Below are positions 1 to 5,504 of a stretch of 5,504 bases of DNA, piece after piece (within the stretch, counting starts at the first letter, position 1; every line of letters starts with the position of its first letter). The DNA comes from Candidatus Doudnabacteria bacterium. Lineage in GTDB: Bacteria > Patescibacteriota > Doudnabacteria > UBA920 > O2-02-FULL-48-8. A model generated the notes under the pieces. The model did no database searches. It worked only from the letters and a program-made list of their open reading frames with translations, and was not told the DNA's origin. Location of the stretch: assembly GCA_016207695.1 (NCBI GenBank), contig JACQPC010000093.1:1-5504 (forward strand). The letters are read 5' to 3'. The translations under genes were made by a program, and so were the position numbers.

Positions 1-953
1 ATCTCAAGATCCGTCAGATCATTGCTGCCTACCGAAAACATCCAGAAACAATAGATGGTTATGGTCGCGGTTAGCAGATATAAAACATGAATCCAATTGT
101 TTTGGATGCGAAGGTCCGCTTGAGTCAAGAATAAACCCAAAGCAAATATCAACAAGAAATAAATCAGCCGCGGCCAGCGAGAGTTTTTCAAAAGCTCTAT
201 CAAGTGACGCTTATTGGATACCCACAGCCAGATTCCCGCCAATAAAAACAGAGCCAGATAAATTAGCTGGGACATGACCGTAATCAACGCATAAATAATA
301 TTTGGGTTCTTACTGCTAAGATAAGCAGCGGAGTTAACAACGCTGGAAGTAAAAAAACTTAACCCCTCTTGCTGGTTGGCAAAAATGGAAATAATCCCTG
401 GAAAAGCCAGCCAGGCAAAGATGACAGTATAGCTAGCACAAATTCCCAAAAATGTTTTAAATATCCTGCTCCAAAGTCCGGTCTGGTTTACATAAATATA
501 ACTGCCAATTAGTACAAGAATAACAGCTATTTCAATTCTGATCCCGGTCGTGATTCCCGCAGATCCTTGGTCTTGGAAATACGTGGAGTAGGATCGAATA
601 ATTTCTGGAAAAGCAGAATAAATATAGGACATTAAATGGCTTCTTGCGCCGGATGCCAGATCCACAATCGGGGCAATCCAAATAAAGATCAAGCCAAACA
701 AGCCAATATTGGCCAAATGGGGCAAAGGCTTATTGACGACAAATTTTATGCAGAAGATTAAGCAGGCGACCACGGCTATATACCATAAGTAGAAATGGAC
801 CAATGTTGTCGCATCTGCGGTTGGATACCCGTTGATCGTGCCGTTAAAAAAATTTTCCAAGACCGCCCGAATCAGAACAATGCCGAATGCTGCGGCCAGC
901 CAGCCGGTGAGAGTAAATTGCTGCTTTTCCAATGCTTCAAAAAATTTCTTCAT
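1..953 (-). CDS. Polytopic membrane protein, probable N-terminal extension plus UbiA-like prenyltransferase domain (3' end outside window)
   Basis: The frame is open from an ATG at 953 to the window edge, giving 317 codons. The ATG overlaps the upstream gene's TGA as ATGA, which fixes the start and suggests translational coupling; no Shine-Dalgarno is visible. By eye there are about eight hydrophobic segments, near residues 14-32, 52-73, 80-100, 140-157, 165-192, 220-246, 262-276 and 287-309. The visible part ends with N311-D312-L-T-D315-L-E317 directly after a membrane segment. This matches the first Asp-rich motif (NDxxDxxxD) of UbiA prenyltransferases, which bind Mg-prenyl diphosphate in the membrane, and the preceding stretch from about residue 254 (LKNSRWPRLIYFLL) resembles the usual UbiA start. 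If so, about 250 residues of extra membrane domain precede it, which is unusual. The final Asp of the motif and the second Asp-rich motif lie outside the window. The substrate is unknown. It could also be an unrelated membrane protein with a chance ND..D. Confidence 0.8.
   Translation of the reverse strand, partial: MKKFFEALEKQQFTLTGWLAAAFGIVLIRAVLENFFNGTINGYPTADATTLVHFYLWYIAVVACLIFCIKFVVNKPLPHLANIGLFGLIFIWIAPIVDLASGARSHLMSYIYSAFPEIIRSYSTYFQDQGSAGITTGIRIEIAVILVLIGSYIYVNQTGLWSRIFKTFLGICASYTVIFAWLAFPGIISIFANQQEGLSFFTSSVVNSAAYLSSKNPNIIYALITVMSQLIYLALFLLAGIWLWVSNKRHLIELLKNSRWPRLIYFLLIFALGLFLTQADLRIQNNWIHVLYLLTATITIYCFWMFSVGSNDLTDLE
950..953 (-). other. ATGA stop/start overlap between the spermidine-synthase-like gene and the UbiA-like gene
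   Basis: The TGA at 952-950 and the ATG at 953-951 share bases, so a terminating ribosome could restart directly. The 20 nt upstream hold no purine-rich Shine-Dalgarno sequence, which makes coupling the simplest way this gene is translated. Confidence 0.8.
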
Positions 954-2470
954 TGCCAGTCGATTTTTAATCCCTTCAAAGAAAGATTGGTCATGCGCTC
1001 AATCGGCGCCCAGTCGTCAGTAATCAATTTAAGATGGCTGTTAAAAGACACAAGGGAGATCTGGTTTTTAACTTCCTCAAACAATCCCTGCAGTTGCGGA
1101 TCGACTTTTTTCTCTGAATTAAAATCAATCTGGCTTTGGCTGGCAGTAATCATAAAATTAGCGGCAGAACTTGCAGTGGCAGTCACATAGACCTTGTCAA
1201 ACACCGACGCTTGAGTATTGGTCACAAATTTTAGAAGATCGGAATCGGTTTGCCCTCCATTTAAGTTCATAGCCAGGATTCCCTGCCTGGAAAGACGGCG
1301 GTCAACAAGCTGCCAAAACTCCCTGGTGGTTAGAGTCCAGGGAATATAAAACTCGTTTTGGAAAGCGTCAACGATGATCAGCTCATATTGCTTGGCTGTC
1401 CGCTCTAAAAATTGCCTGCCGTCTTCCTGGTAAATGTTGATTGGCAGTTGGTCGGAGTCAAAGTAGTCTTCCGCAATCTTTACCACTTTGGGATCGATTT
1501 CCACGGCATCTATCGCGACTTTATCGGCAAAAAAATAATTGAGCTGCCGCGGAATGGTCCCGCCGGCGAATCCGATTACCAAGACATTAATCTTTTTTTC
1601 AGGAATTAAATAAGGCAATATGCTGAAATAATCGTAGAATGTGCCGGTCAAGGCGCTATTTGGATCGTAAATTGACTCAAAGCCCAAACCCTCGTTAAAA
1701 ATCATATAACGCCGGCCGCTTTGGTCCTGCTTCACCCTAATGTTTTGATAGATTGATTCAGTTTGATAAATGATATCCTTGTTCGCACTGGCGGAAACTG
1801 GCAGGCCAAAAAGCAAAATCAATTCAACAGCCGTTAGAAAAAGGCCAAACGCCAATTTTTTAAAAGACGAGCCAATCAGGCCAAGAAAAATTAATAGAAG
1901 GGCAAAAACGACAATAGTCAACCTAGTTCCAAGTGCGGGAATCAGCCAGAGGGTGGGCAAAAAACTGCCGACCAGGCTGCCCAGAGTTGATAAGGCAAAC
2001 AAGGAGCCGGCAATCTGCCCAACCCTTGTTTCTTGGAAGGAGTAAATCTTAATAAGCATCGGACTGACCATGCCCAGCACGGTCAGCGGCAAGGCCAAAA
2101 TAAATAAAGCCACCAGCAAGGAAGACCAGACAAGGGCGGAAAGAAAGGAGTCTGCGGGAAAAACCGCAGGATTAATCAGCCGCGCCAGAAGAGGCGTTAT
2201 CCAGGGAACCAACAGAAAGAAAAGCCCAGTTCCCAACACCAAGTCCAAAAGCAAGGATAATGACGGACGCTTTTCGGCCAGTCTGCCTCCCAAATAATAA
2301 CCCAATGCCAAAGCGGCCAAAACCACGCCGATAATATTTGACCAAATAAAAATAGAGATGCCGAAATAAGGGGCGAGCAGCCTTGATGCGGTTATCTCCA
2401 TGCCGACTACGCAAACTCCAGTAATAAACGAGATCAAAAGCAGGGTCTTTTTTGACGACAGCAGTGCCAT
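950..2470 (-). CDS. Membrane-fused spermidine-synthase-like protein
   Basis: This 506-residue protein has two halves. Residues 9-224 hold about seven membrane segments and open with the GMEITASRLLAPYFG signature typical of fused MFS/spermidine-synthase proteins. Residues 233-495 form a Rossmann methyltransferase-like domain: a nucleotide-binding loop VLVIGFAGGTIPRQL (296-310), the acidic strand end DAVEIDP (321-327), QEDGRQFL (348-355), ELIIVDAF (363-370), then IPWTLTTREFW and a C-terminal TDDWAPIE (484-491). Spermidine synthases transfer aminopropyl from decarboxylated SAM to putrescine. Here the catalytic DSSD is DAFQ: the first Asp (368) is kept and the second is missing, so true polyamine synthesis is doubtful. 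The ATG lies 1 bp past the rsmA stop (TAA-A-ATG) with only a weak GGAA about 11 nt upstream, so coupling to rsmA is likely. The gene ends in the ATGA overlap with the next. The family call is firm; the reaction is unknown. Confidence 0.88.
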   Translation of the reverse strand: MALLSSKKTLLLISFITGVCVVGMEITASRLLAPYFGISIFIWSNIIGVVLAALALGYYLGGRLAEKRPSLSLLLDLVLGTGLFFLLVPWITPLLARLINPAVFPADSFLSALVWSSLLVALFILALPLTVLGMVSPMLIKIYSFQETRVGQIAGSLFALSTLGSLVGSFLPTLWLIPALGTRLTIVVFALLLIFLGLIGSSFKKLAFGLFLTAVELILLFGLPVSASANKDIIYQTESIYQNIRVKQDQSGRRYMIFNEGLGFESIYDPNSALTGTFYDYFSILPYLIPEKKINVLVIGFAGGTIPRQLNYFFADKVAIDAVEIDPKVVKIAEDYFDSDQLPINIYQEDGRQFLERTAKQYELIIVDAFQNEFYIPWTLTTREFWQLVDRRLSRQGILAMNLNGGQTDSDLLKFVTNTQASVFDKVYVTATASSAANFMITASQSQIDFNSEKKVDPQLQGLFEEVKNQISLVSFNSHLKLITDDWAPIERMTNLSLKGLKIDWQ

Positions 2471-2471
2471 T

Positions 2472-3416
2472 TTATTTTAGTTTCCGAAATGCTTGATAAA
2501 AATTGATCCATTGGCCCAAGGACAGTTCTTGCGCCCGGCTTTGCCGGTTGATGCCGGCAGCAGCCAATAATTTTTCCGTTTGCTCGTCGGTCAAGCCAAG
2601 GCCGTTTCTAAAAGTATTATGGACCTGTTTTCGTTTGGCGGCAAATCCGGCTTTCACAATCCGGAAAAATAATTTATGGTCTTTGATTTCCGGAAACTTG
2701 TCTTTTGGCACAATTTTCAAAATCGTGGAATCAACTTCCGGCATAGGCCAGAAGTTTTTTTTGGAAACGATTGCGATAATTTCAGCGTCGGCGTAAAATT
2801 GCACGGAAATGCCCAAAATCGAAAGATTACCAGGTCGAGCAACTATTCGCTCCGCGACTTCTTTCTGAACCATCAAGACCATTAAGTGTGGTTTATTTTT
2901 TTGCTCTAAAAAATATTGCAGCAATGCTGAAGTTAAATAATATGGAATATTGGCCACGACCTTGTATGGGTCCTGGATATGTTTGTCGAGATGAAAGCGA
3001 AGGACGTCCTGGTTCACAAGCCGTAAATTCGAAACACGAAATCCGAAACTCGAAACAATATCTAAATCCAAAGCACTAATATCTAAACGAGATTTTGAAT
3101 TTTGGTCATTTGATATTTGAATTTGTTTAGTGCTTCGATATTCGATATTCGAATTTTTACGCAGGAGTTCAACAAGCCTTGCGTCCTTCTCCACCGCAAT
3201 TACTTTCCCTGCATGCTTAACTAGCTCAAAAGTCAGGGTCCCAATCCCCGGCCCAACTTCAAGAACCGTATCGGTTTTCTTCAATTCTGCCGCAGCCAAA
3301 ATCTCATCCAGAACATCTTGATCTACCAAAAAATTTTGACCCAGATAGTGTTTGGGTTTCAGGCCGAAATGCTTGAGAAAAGATTTAAGATAGTTTATAT
3401 CCGTAAGATTATTCAT
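2472..3416 (-). CDS. rsmA: 16S rRNA dimethyladenosine transferase RsmA (KsgA), with an in-frame repeat insertion
   Basis: RsmA dimethylates two adjacent adenosines in the 3'-terminal helix of 16S rRNA during small-subunit assembly. Counting from the ATG at 3416 (314 residues), it shows KHYLGQNFL (23-30 region), SAM motif VLEVGPGIGTLT (51-62), VEKD (75-78), NQDVL (135-139), catalytic NIPY (156-159), FWPMPEVDS (222-230) and the RKQVHNTFR C-terminal helix (262-270). All key residues are present. Residues about 86-132 are encoded by repeat copy 1 (3023-3159), which separates LVELL from the LRLVNQDVL strand by 45 residues where roughly 10 are usual; the frame stays open. A longer reading from a TTG at 3476 would add 20 residues encoded mostly by repeat copy 2 and is unlikely. 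The ATG has no Shine-Dalgarno. It follows uvrD, with the repeat between them, and precedes the membrane gene by 1 bp. Function is probably retained, because the extra segment falls in a loop between strands. Confidence 0.95.
   Translation of the reverse strand: MNNLTDINYLKSFLKHFGLKPKHYLGQNFLVDQDVLDEILAAAELKKTDTVLEVGPGIGTLTFELVKHAGKVIAVEKDARLVELLRKNSNIEYRSTKQIQISNDQNSKSRLDISALDLDIVSSFGFRVSNLRLVNQDVLRFHLDKHIQDPYKVVANIPYYLTSALLQYFLEQKNKPHLMVLMVQKEVAERIVARPGNLSILGISVQFYADAEIIAIVSKKNFWPMPEVDSTILKIVPKDKFPEIKDHKLFFRIVKAGFAAKRKQVHNTFRNGLGLTDEQTEKLLAAAGINRQSRAQELSLGQWINFYQAFRKLK
3023..3159 (-). repeat. 137-bp heptamer-armed inverted-repeat element, copy 1, in frame inside rsmA
   Basis: It aligns without gaps to 3421-3557, with 120 of 137 positions identical by my count. 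The ends carry a perfect 9-bp inverted repeat, AAATTCGAA (3025-3033) and TTCGAATTT (3148-3156). The arms are 7-bp periodic: CGAAACA, CGAAATC, CGAAACT, CGAAACA from 3030, and TTCGATA, TTCGATA, TTCGAAT from 3134. Folding the two halves together matches about 31 of the outer 45 positions. The central 70 bp are the best conserved. In the rsmA frame it encodes about residues 86-132 with no stop. I see no clear target-site duplication and no protein of its own, so it would need enzymes from elsewhere to move. Confidence 0.9.
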
Positions 3417-3420
3417 AGTT

Positions 3421-3557
3421 GTAAATTCGAAGCACGAAGCACTAAATTCGAAACAATATCTAAATCCAAAGCACAAATATCTAAACGCAGTTTTGAATTT
3501 TGGTCATTTGATATTTGAATTTGTTTCGGATTTCGATATTCGAATTTCGGATTTTTA
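3421..3557 (-). repeat. 137-bp heptamer-armed inverted-repeat element, copy 2, forming the uvrD-rsmA spacer
   Basis: This is the partner of 3023-3159 in the same orientation, at an offset of exactly 398 bp. It occupies nearly the whole 138-bp spacer between the uvrD stop and the rsmA ATG. Its outer TTTTTA end supplies the uvrD TAA (3555-3557), and its other end lies 4 bp before the rsmA start codon at 3416. Its arms are also heptameric: CGAAGCA, CGAAGCA, CTAAATT, CGAAACA from 3428, and TTTCGGA, TTTCGAT, ATTCGAA, TTTCGGA from 3524. The 45-codon frame that is read in copy 1 is also stop-free here, though it is not in phase with a gene. Any promoter or ribosome-binding signal for rsmA would have to lie inside this repeat or in uvrD; I see none clearly. 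Confidence 0.9.
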
Positions 3558-5504
3558 AAACTCTGGTTCATATATATCCAACAGTTCCTCCGGTATGGCT
3601 TTTAGTATCCTCGACGGCACGCTCATGTTGCGCAAACCATACTGCTTGCGGGACATTGCATAGACCAAAAACAAATTTTTGCGCGCGCGGGTAACACCCA
3701 CATAAGCCAATCGAATCTCTTCGGCCACATCCTTGGATTCCAAAAGCGACCGAGCATGAGGCAAGAGGCCCTCTTCCAAACCGATGAGAAATACCGTGTC
3801 AAACTCCAAGCCTTTGGCCTGATGCAGGGTCATCAATGTGACTTTTTGCGAATTCAGATCAAGTTCGTCAACGTTCGTCATCAATGCCACTTCTTCCAAA
3901 AAATGGGTCAGGCCGTCCTTCCAGGGAAAACTAGCGAAGCTCGCTGCCACATTAAACAATTCCTGCACATTTTCCCACCTGCTTTCAGCTTCTTCTGACC
4001 CGTCGCGCAAAAAAGATTCGTATCCTGTCATTTTTATCACTTGCCGCATGACCTCCAGCAATGTCCCCTGTTCATTAAGACTGCTGATCCGGTCAAGGAT
4101 CTCAAAAAATGTTTTTATTTGTGGCTTGTCATCAAACAGTTTAGCCAAAATTTTATTCTTTTTTTCCAATAAAGCCTGTTTGAGCAAATCAAAAGTCTTA
4201 GGCCCAATGCCTCTTGGAGGAACATTGATTACCCTTTTTAAGCCTACCAAATCGTTCGGGCTAACTAGCAGTCTTAAATATGCCAGAATATCTTTAATTT
4301 CCTTGCGCTCATAAAATTTCAACCCCCCGATAATTTGGTAAGGGATGCTGCTCTCGATCATGGCTTCTTCTATGGCCCGCGATTGGGCATGGGTTCTGTA
4401 TAACACCGCAATGTTATTCAAGCCCTGGCGATTTTTAAGTTTGGGCAGAACCTTGGCTCGGGCTTGGCGCATCACCCGAGAAAGAATACTGTCATCATCA
4501 TTGTCATAGTCATAAGTCATTTCGCTAGAAACTCCATCCTGCAGATCAATGATCTTGTGTGCCACAAACCATGCTTCAGCCATTTCGTCTTCCGCTCGGT
4601 ATAAGACCGGGTTTTGTCCTTGCTTGTTTTCCGTCCAGAGCTTTTTTTTATGCTGCTTTGGGCTTAATTTGATGATCTTCTCCGCAATGGCCAAGATAGG
4701 CGCTGTAGAACGGTAATTCTGCTCAAGCCGGTAAATTTTGGTCTGGGGGTAGTCATCCTCAAAATCCAGAATATTCTGCAAATTAGCCCCGCGGAAGCCG
4801 TAAATTGCTTGGGCGTCATCGCCAACCACAAAAATATTCTGGTGCTTTGCTACTAACAGCTTGGTAAAAACATATTGCGCGTGGTTGGTATCCTGATACT
4901 CATCCACTAGCATATACCGCCATTTGTCCTGGTATCCAGCCAAAACATTGGGATGCTCCCGAAACAGCTTGACCGGCAGCATGATTAGGTCGCCAAAGTC
5001 CACGGCATTATTCTTACGAAGGTGATCTTCGTAATGCTCGTAAACCTCTCGAGCCATATCATTGAAGCGATCATCCGCCTTCGCTGAAGCTTCGGCGGAC
5101 AAGTCGTCCGGACCAATCAGATTGTTTTTGGCCTTATCAATGATATAGGAAAACAGCGAGGGTTTAAACCTGGTCGCGTCAATCCGAAGCTTAATCAAAA
5201 TTTCCTTAAGCAAACTTTCCTGATCCTGCGTGTCGTAAATCAAAAAGTTGGAGGTTAACCCTAGCCGGAGTCCTTCTGCCCGCAAGATTCTGGCGCCAAT
5301 CGAGTGAAACGTGCCCATCATCGGAAGTCGGAAGTCAGAAGTCAGAAGTCGGAGAATCCGTTCTTTCATCTCGCCAGCCGCTTTGTTGGTGAAAGTTACC
5401 GCCAAGATATCCTCCGGATCAAATCCTAATTTTTTGATCAAATAAACAATGCGCATACTTAAGGCCCGCGTCTTGCCGCTGCCCGCCCCAGCCAGAATTA
5501 AAAC
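3555..5504 (-). CDS. uvrD: UvrD/PcrA-type superfamily 1A DNA helicase (5' end outside window)
   Basis: This ATP-dependent 3'-5' DNA helicase of the UvrD/PcrA/Rep family acts in repair and replication-fork maintenance. The window shows 649 residues, starting in frame at the Walker A loop (LAGAGSGKTR, 4-13), so only a short N-terminus with the Q motif is missing; the ATG at 5456 is internal. Motifs follow in order: Ia TFTNKAAGEMKERI (37-50), GTFHS (64-68), Walker B VDEYQDTN (200-207), III VVGDDAQAIYGFRG (226-239), IV LEQNYRS (260-266), V VTLMTLHQAKGLEFD (555-569) and VI IRLAYVGVTRARK (597-609). It ends soon after the PSRILKAIPEELL segment (630-642), with no room for the C-terminal Tudor-like domain found in many PcrA proteins. 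The TAA stop comes from the edge of repeat copy 2. Three short repeats lie in variable loops (residues 52-61, 136-144, 520-524), and an acidic spacer lies at about 324-360. UvrD, PcrA and Rep cannot be separated here. Confidence 0.95.
   Translation of the reverse strand, partial: VLILAGAGSGKTRALSMRIVYLIKKLGFDPEDILAVTFTNKAAGEMKERILRLLTSDFRLPMMGTFHSIGARILRAEGLRLGLTSNFLIYDTQDQESLLKEILIKLRIDATRFKPSLFSYIIDKAKNNLIGPDDLSAEASAKADDRFNDMAREVYEHYEDHLRKNNAVDFGDLIMLPVKLFREHPNVLAGYQDKWRYMLVDEYQDTNHAQYVFTKLLVAKHQNIFVVGDDAQAIYGFRGANLQNILDFEDDYPQTKIYRLEQNYRSTAPILAIAEKIIKLSPKQHKKKLWTENKQGQNPVLYRAEDEMAEAWFVAHKIIDLQDGVSSEMTYDYDNDDDSILSRVMRQARAKVLPKLKNRQGLNNIAVLYRTHAQSRAIEEAMIESSIPYQIIGGLKFYERKEIKDILAYLRLLVSPNDLVGLKRVINVPPRGIGPKTFDLLKQALLEKKNKILAKLFDDKPQIKTFFEILDRISSLNEQGTLLEVMRQVIKMTGYESFLRDGSEEAESRWENVQELFNVAASFASFPWKDGLTHFLEEVALMTNVDELDLNSQKVTLMTLHQAKGLEFDTVFLIGLEEGLLPHARSLLESKDVAEEIRLAYVGVTRARKNLFLVYAMSRKQYGLRNMSVPSRILKAIPEELLDIYEPEF
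3933..3945 (-). repeat. 13-bp perfect hairpin sequence inside uvrD
   Basis: AGCGA and TCGCT form a perfect 5-bp stem around an AGC loop. On the gene strand it encodes residues 520-524 (ASFAS) in the loop after NVQELFNVA, another variable position. It is short enough to be chance; I list it because it sits in a loop like the other repeats of this gene. Confidence 0.4.
5074..5099 (-). repeat. 26-bp GC-rich imperfect inverted repeat inside uvrD, encoding SAEASAKAD
   Basis: The outer 6 bp pair perfectly (TCCGCC at 5074-5079 with GGCGGA at 5094-5099), and the interior carries the self-complementary GAAGCTTC. It is more GC-rich than its surroundings. On the gene strand it encodes residues 136-144, SAEASAKAD, a low-complexity peptide in the domain 1B loop between NLIGPDDL and DRFNDMAREVY. 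Related helicases have a similar but differently composed stretch here, so the net gain is only a few residues. I recall similar short palindromes scattered in Patescibacteria genomes, but this is from memory. Confidence 0.75.
5323..5350 (-). repeat. Tandem heptamer array (4 units) inside uvrD
   Basis: On the plus strand there are four head-to-tail 7-mers: GGAAGTC, GGAAGTC, AGAAGTC, AGAAGTC, followed by a partial GGAG. Read on the gene strand they encode residues about 52-61 (RLLTSDFRLP), between motif Ia and GTFHS, a loop that varies in this family. The loop length is close to normal, so the array replaces rather than extends it. The GAA-every-7-bp pattern resembles the arms of the 137-bp element. 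Confidence 0.85.

Noticed and set aside
795..1190. Plus-strand open frame of 131 codons, and other plus-strand frames under genes
   Set aside because: It overlaps two well-supported minus-strand membrane genes, has no recognisable motif, and its composition is what an antisense shadow gives.
2172..2414. Minus-strand 80-codon frame within the spermidine-synthase-like gene
   Set aside because: It is an alternative frame of the membrane half of that gene; its Arg/Gly-rich translation has no support.
3023..3159. Insertion sequence or CRISPR explanation for the two 137-bp copies
   Set aside because: There is no transposase, no clear target-site duplication, and only two copies, separated by coding DNA rather than by regular spacers.
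3417..3476. Extending rsmA upstream to the TTG at 3476
   Set aside because: The extra residues are encoded by repeat copy 2 (Cys/Phe-rich), and the family's N-terminus fits the ATG at 3416 (INYLKSFLKHFGLKPKHYLGQNFL).
3421..3557. Promoter or terminator within repeat copy 2
   Set aside because: AT-rich strings such as TAGATATT exist, but none has a partner at proper -35 spacing, and there is no GC-rich stem followed by a T-run in the right place.
5409..5456. ATG at 5456 as the helicase start
   Set aside because: The frame is open upstream to the window edge and encodes the Walker A motif GAGSGKT, which the protein needs.

Overview
The window reads as one block of four genes, all on the minus strand and packed end to end, probably from an uncultured Patescibacteria/CPR-type bacterium. 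I infer this from three things: the compact gene packing, start codons without clear Shine-Dalgarno sequences, and short repeat elements embedded in housekeeping genes, a pattern I remember from such genomes. This placement is not proven. TGA and TAA act as ordinary stops and no in-frame TGA is read through, so the standard bacterial code fits.

In transcription order (right to left) the genes are: a UvrD/PcrA-type helicase cut by the right edge (3555-5504); a 137-bp repeat that fills the whole spacer; rsmA/ksgA, the 16S rRNA dimethyladenosine methyltransferase (2472-3416); a polytopic membrane protein fused to a spermidine-synthase-like methyltransferase-fold domain (950-2470); and a polytopic membrane protein cut by the left edge (1-953), which ends in what looks like the start of a UbiA-type prenyltransferase domain. 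The last three genes are separated by 1 bp and then by a 4-bp ATGA overlap, so they are probably co-transcribed and translationally coupled. The shared theme is limited to operon packing: DNA repair, ribosome maturation, then two membrane proteins of unproven substrate. No gene-free stretch exceeds 140 bp, and I see no tRNA, rRNA, CRISPR, transposase, riboswitch or convincing terminator.

The most interesting content is the repeats. Two copies of one 137-bp element, about 88% identical, occur 398 bp apart. One lies in frame inside rsmA and adds about 35-40 residues to the SAM-binding fold. The other forms the uvrD-rsmA spacer and supplies the uvrD stop codon. Each copy has heptamer-periodic arms in inverted orientation around a conserved core, and the same 45-codon frame is open in both copies. 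The helicase gene also carries a 4x heptamer array, a 26-bp GC-rich inverted repeat encoding SAEASAKAD, and a 13-bp perfect hairpin. Together they suggest non-coding-type repeats that are tolerated as peptide in protein loops, comparable in principle to Rickettsia palindromic elements.
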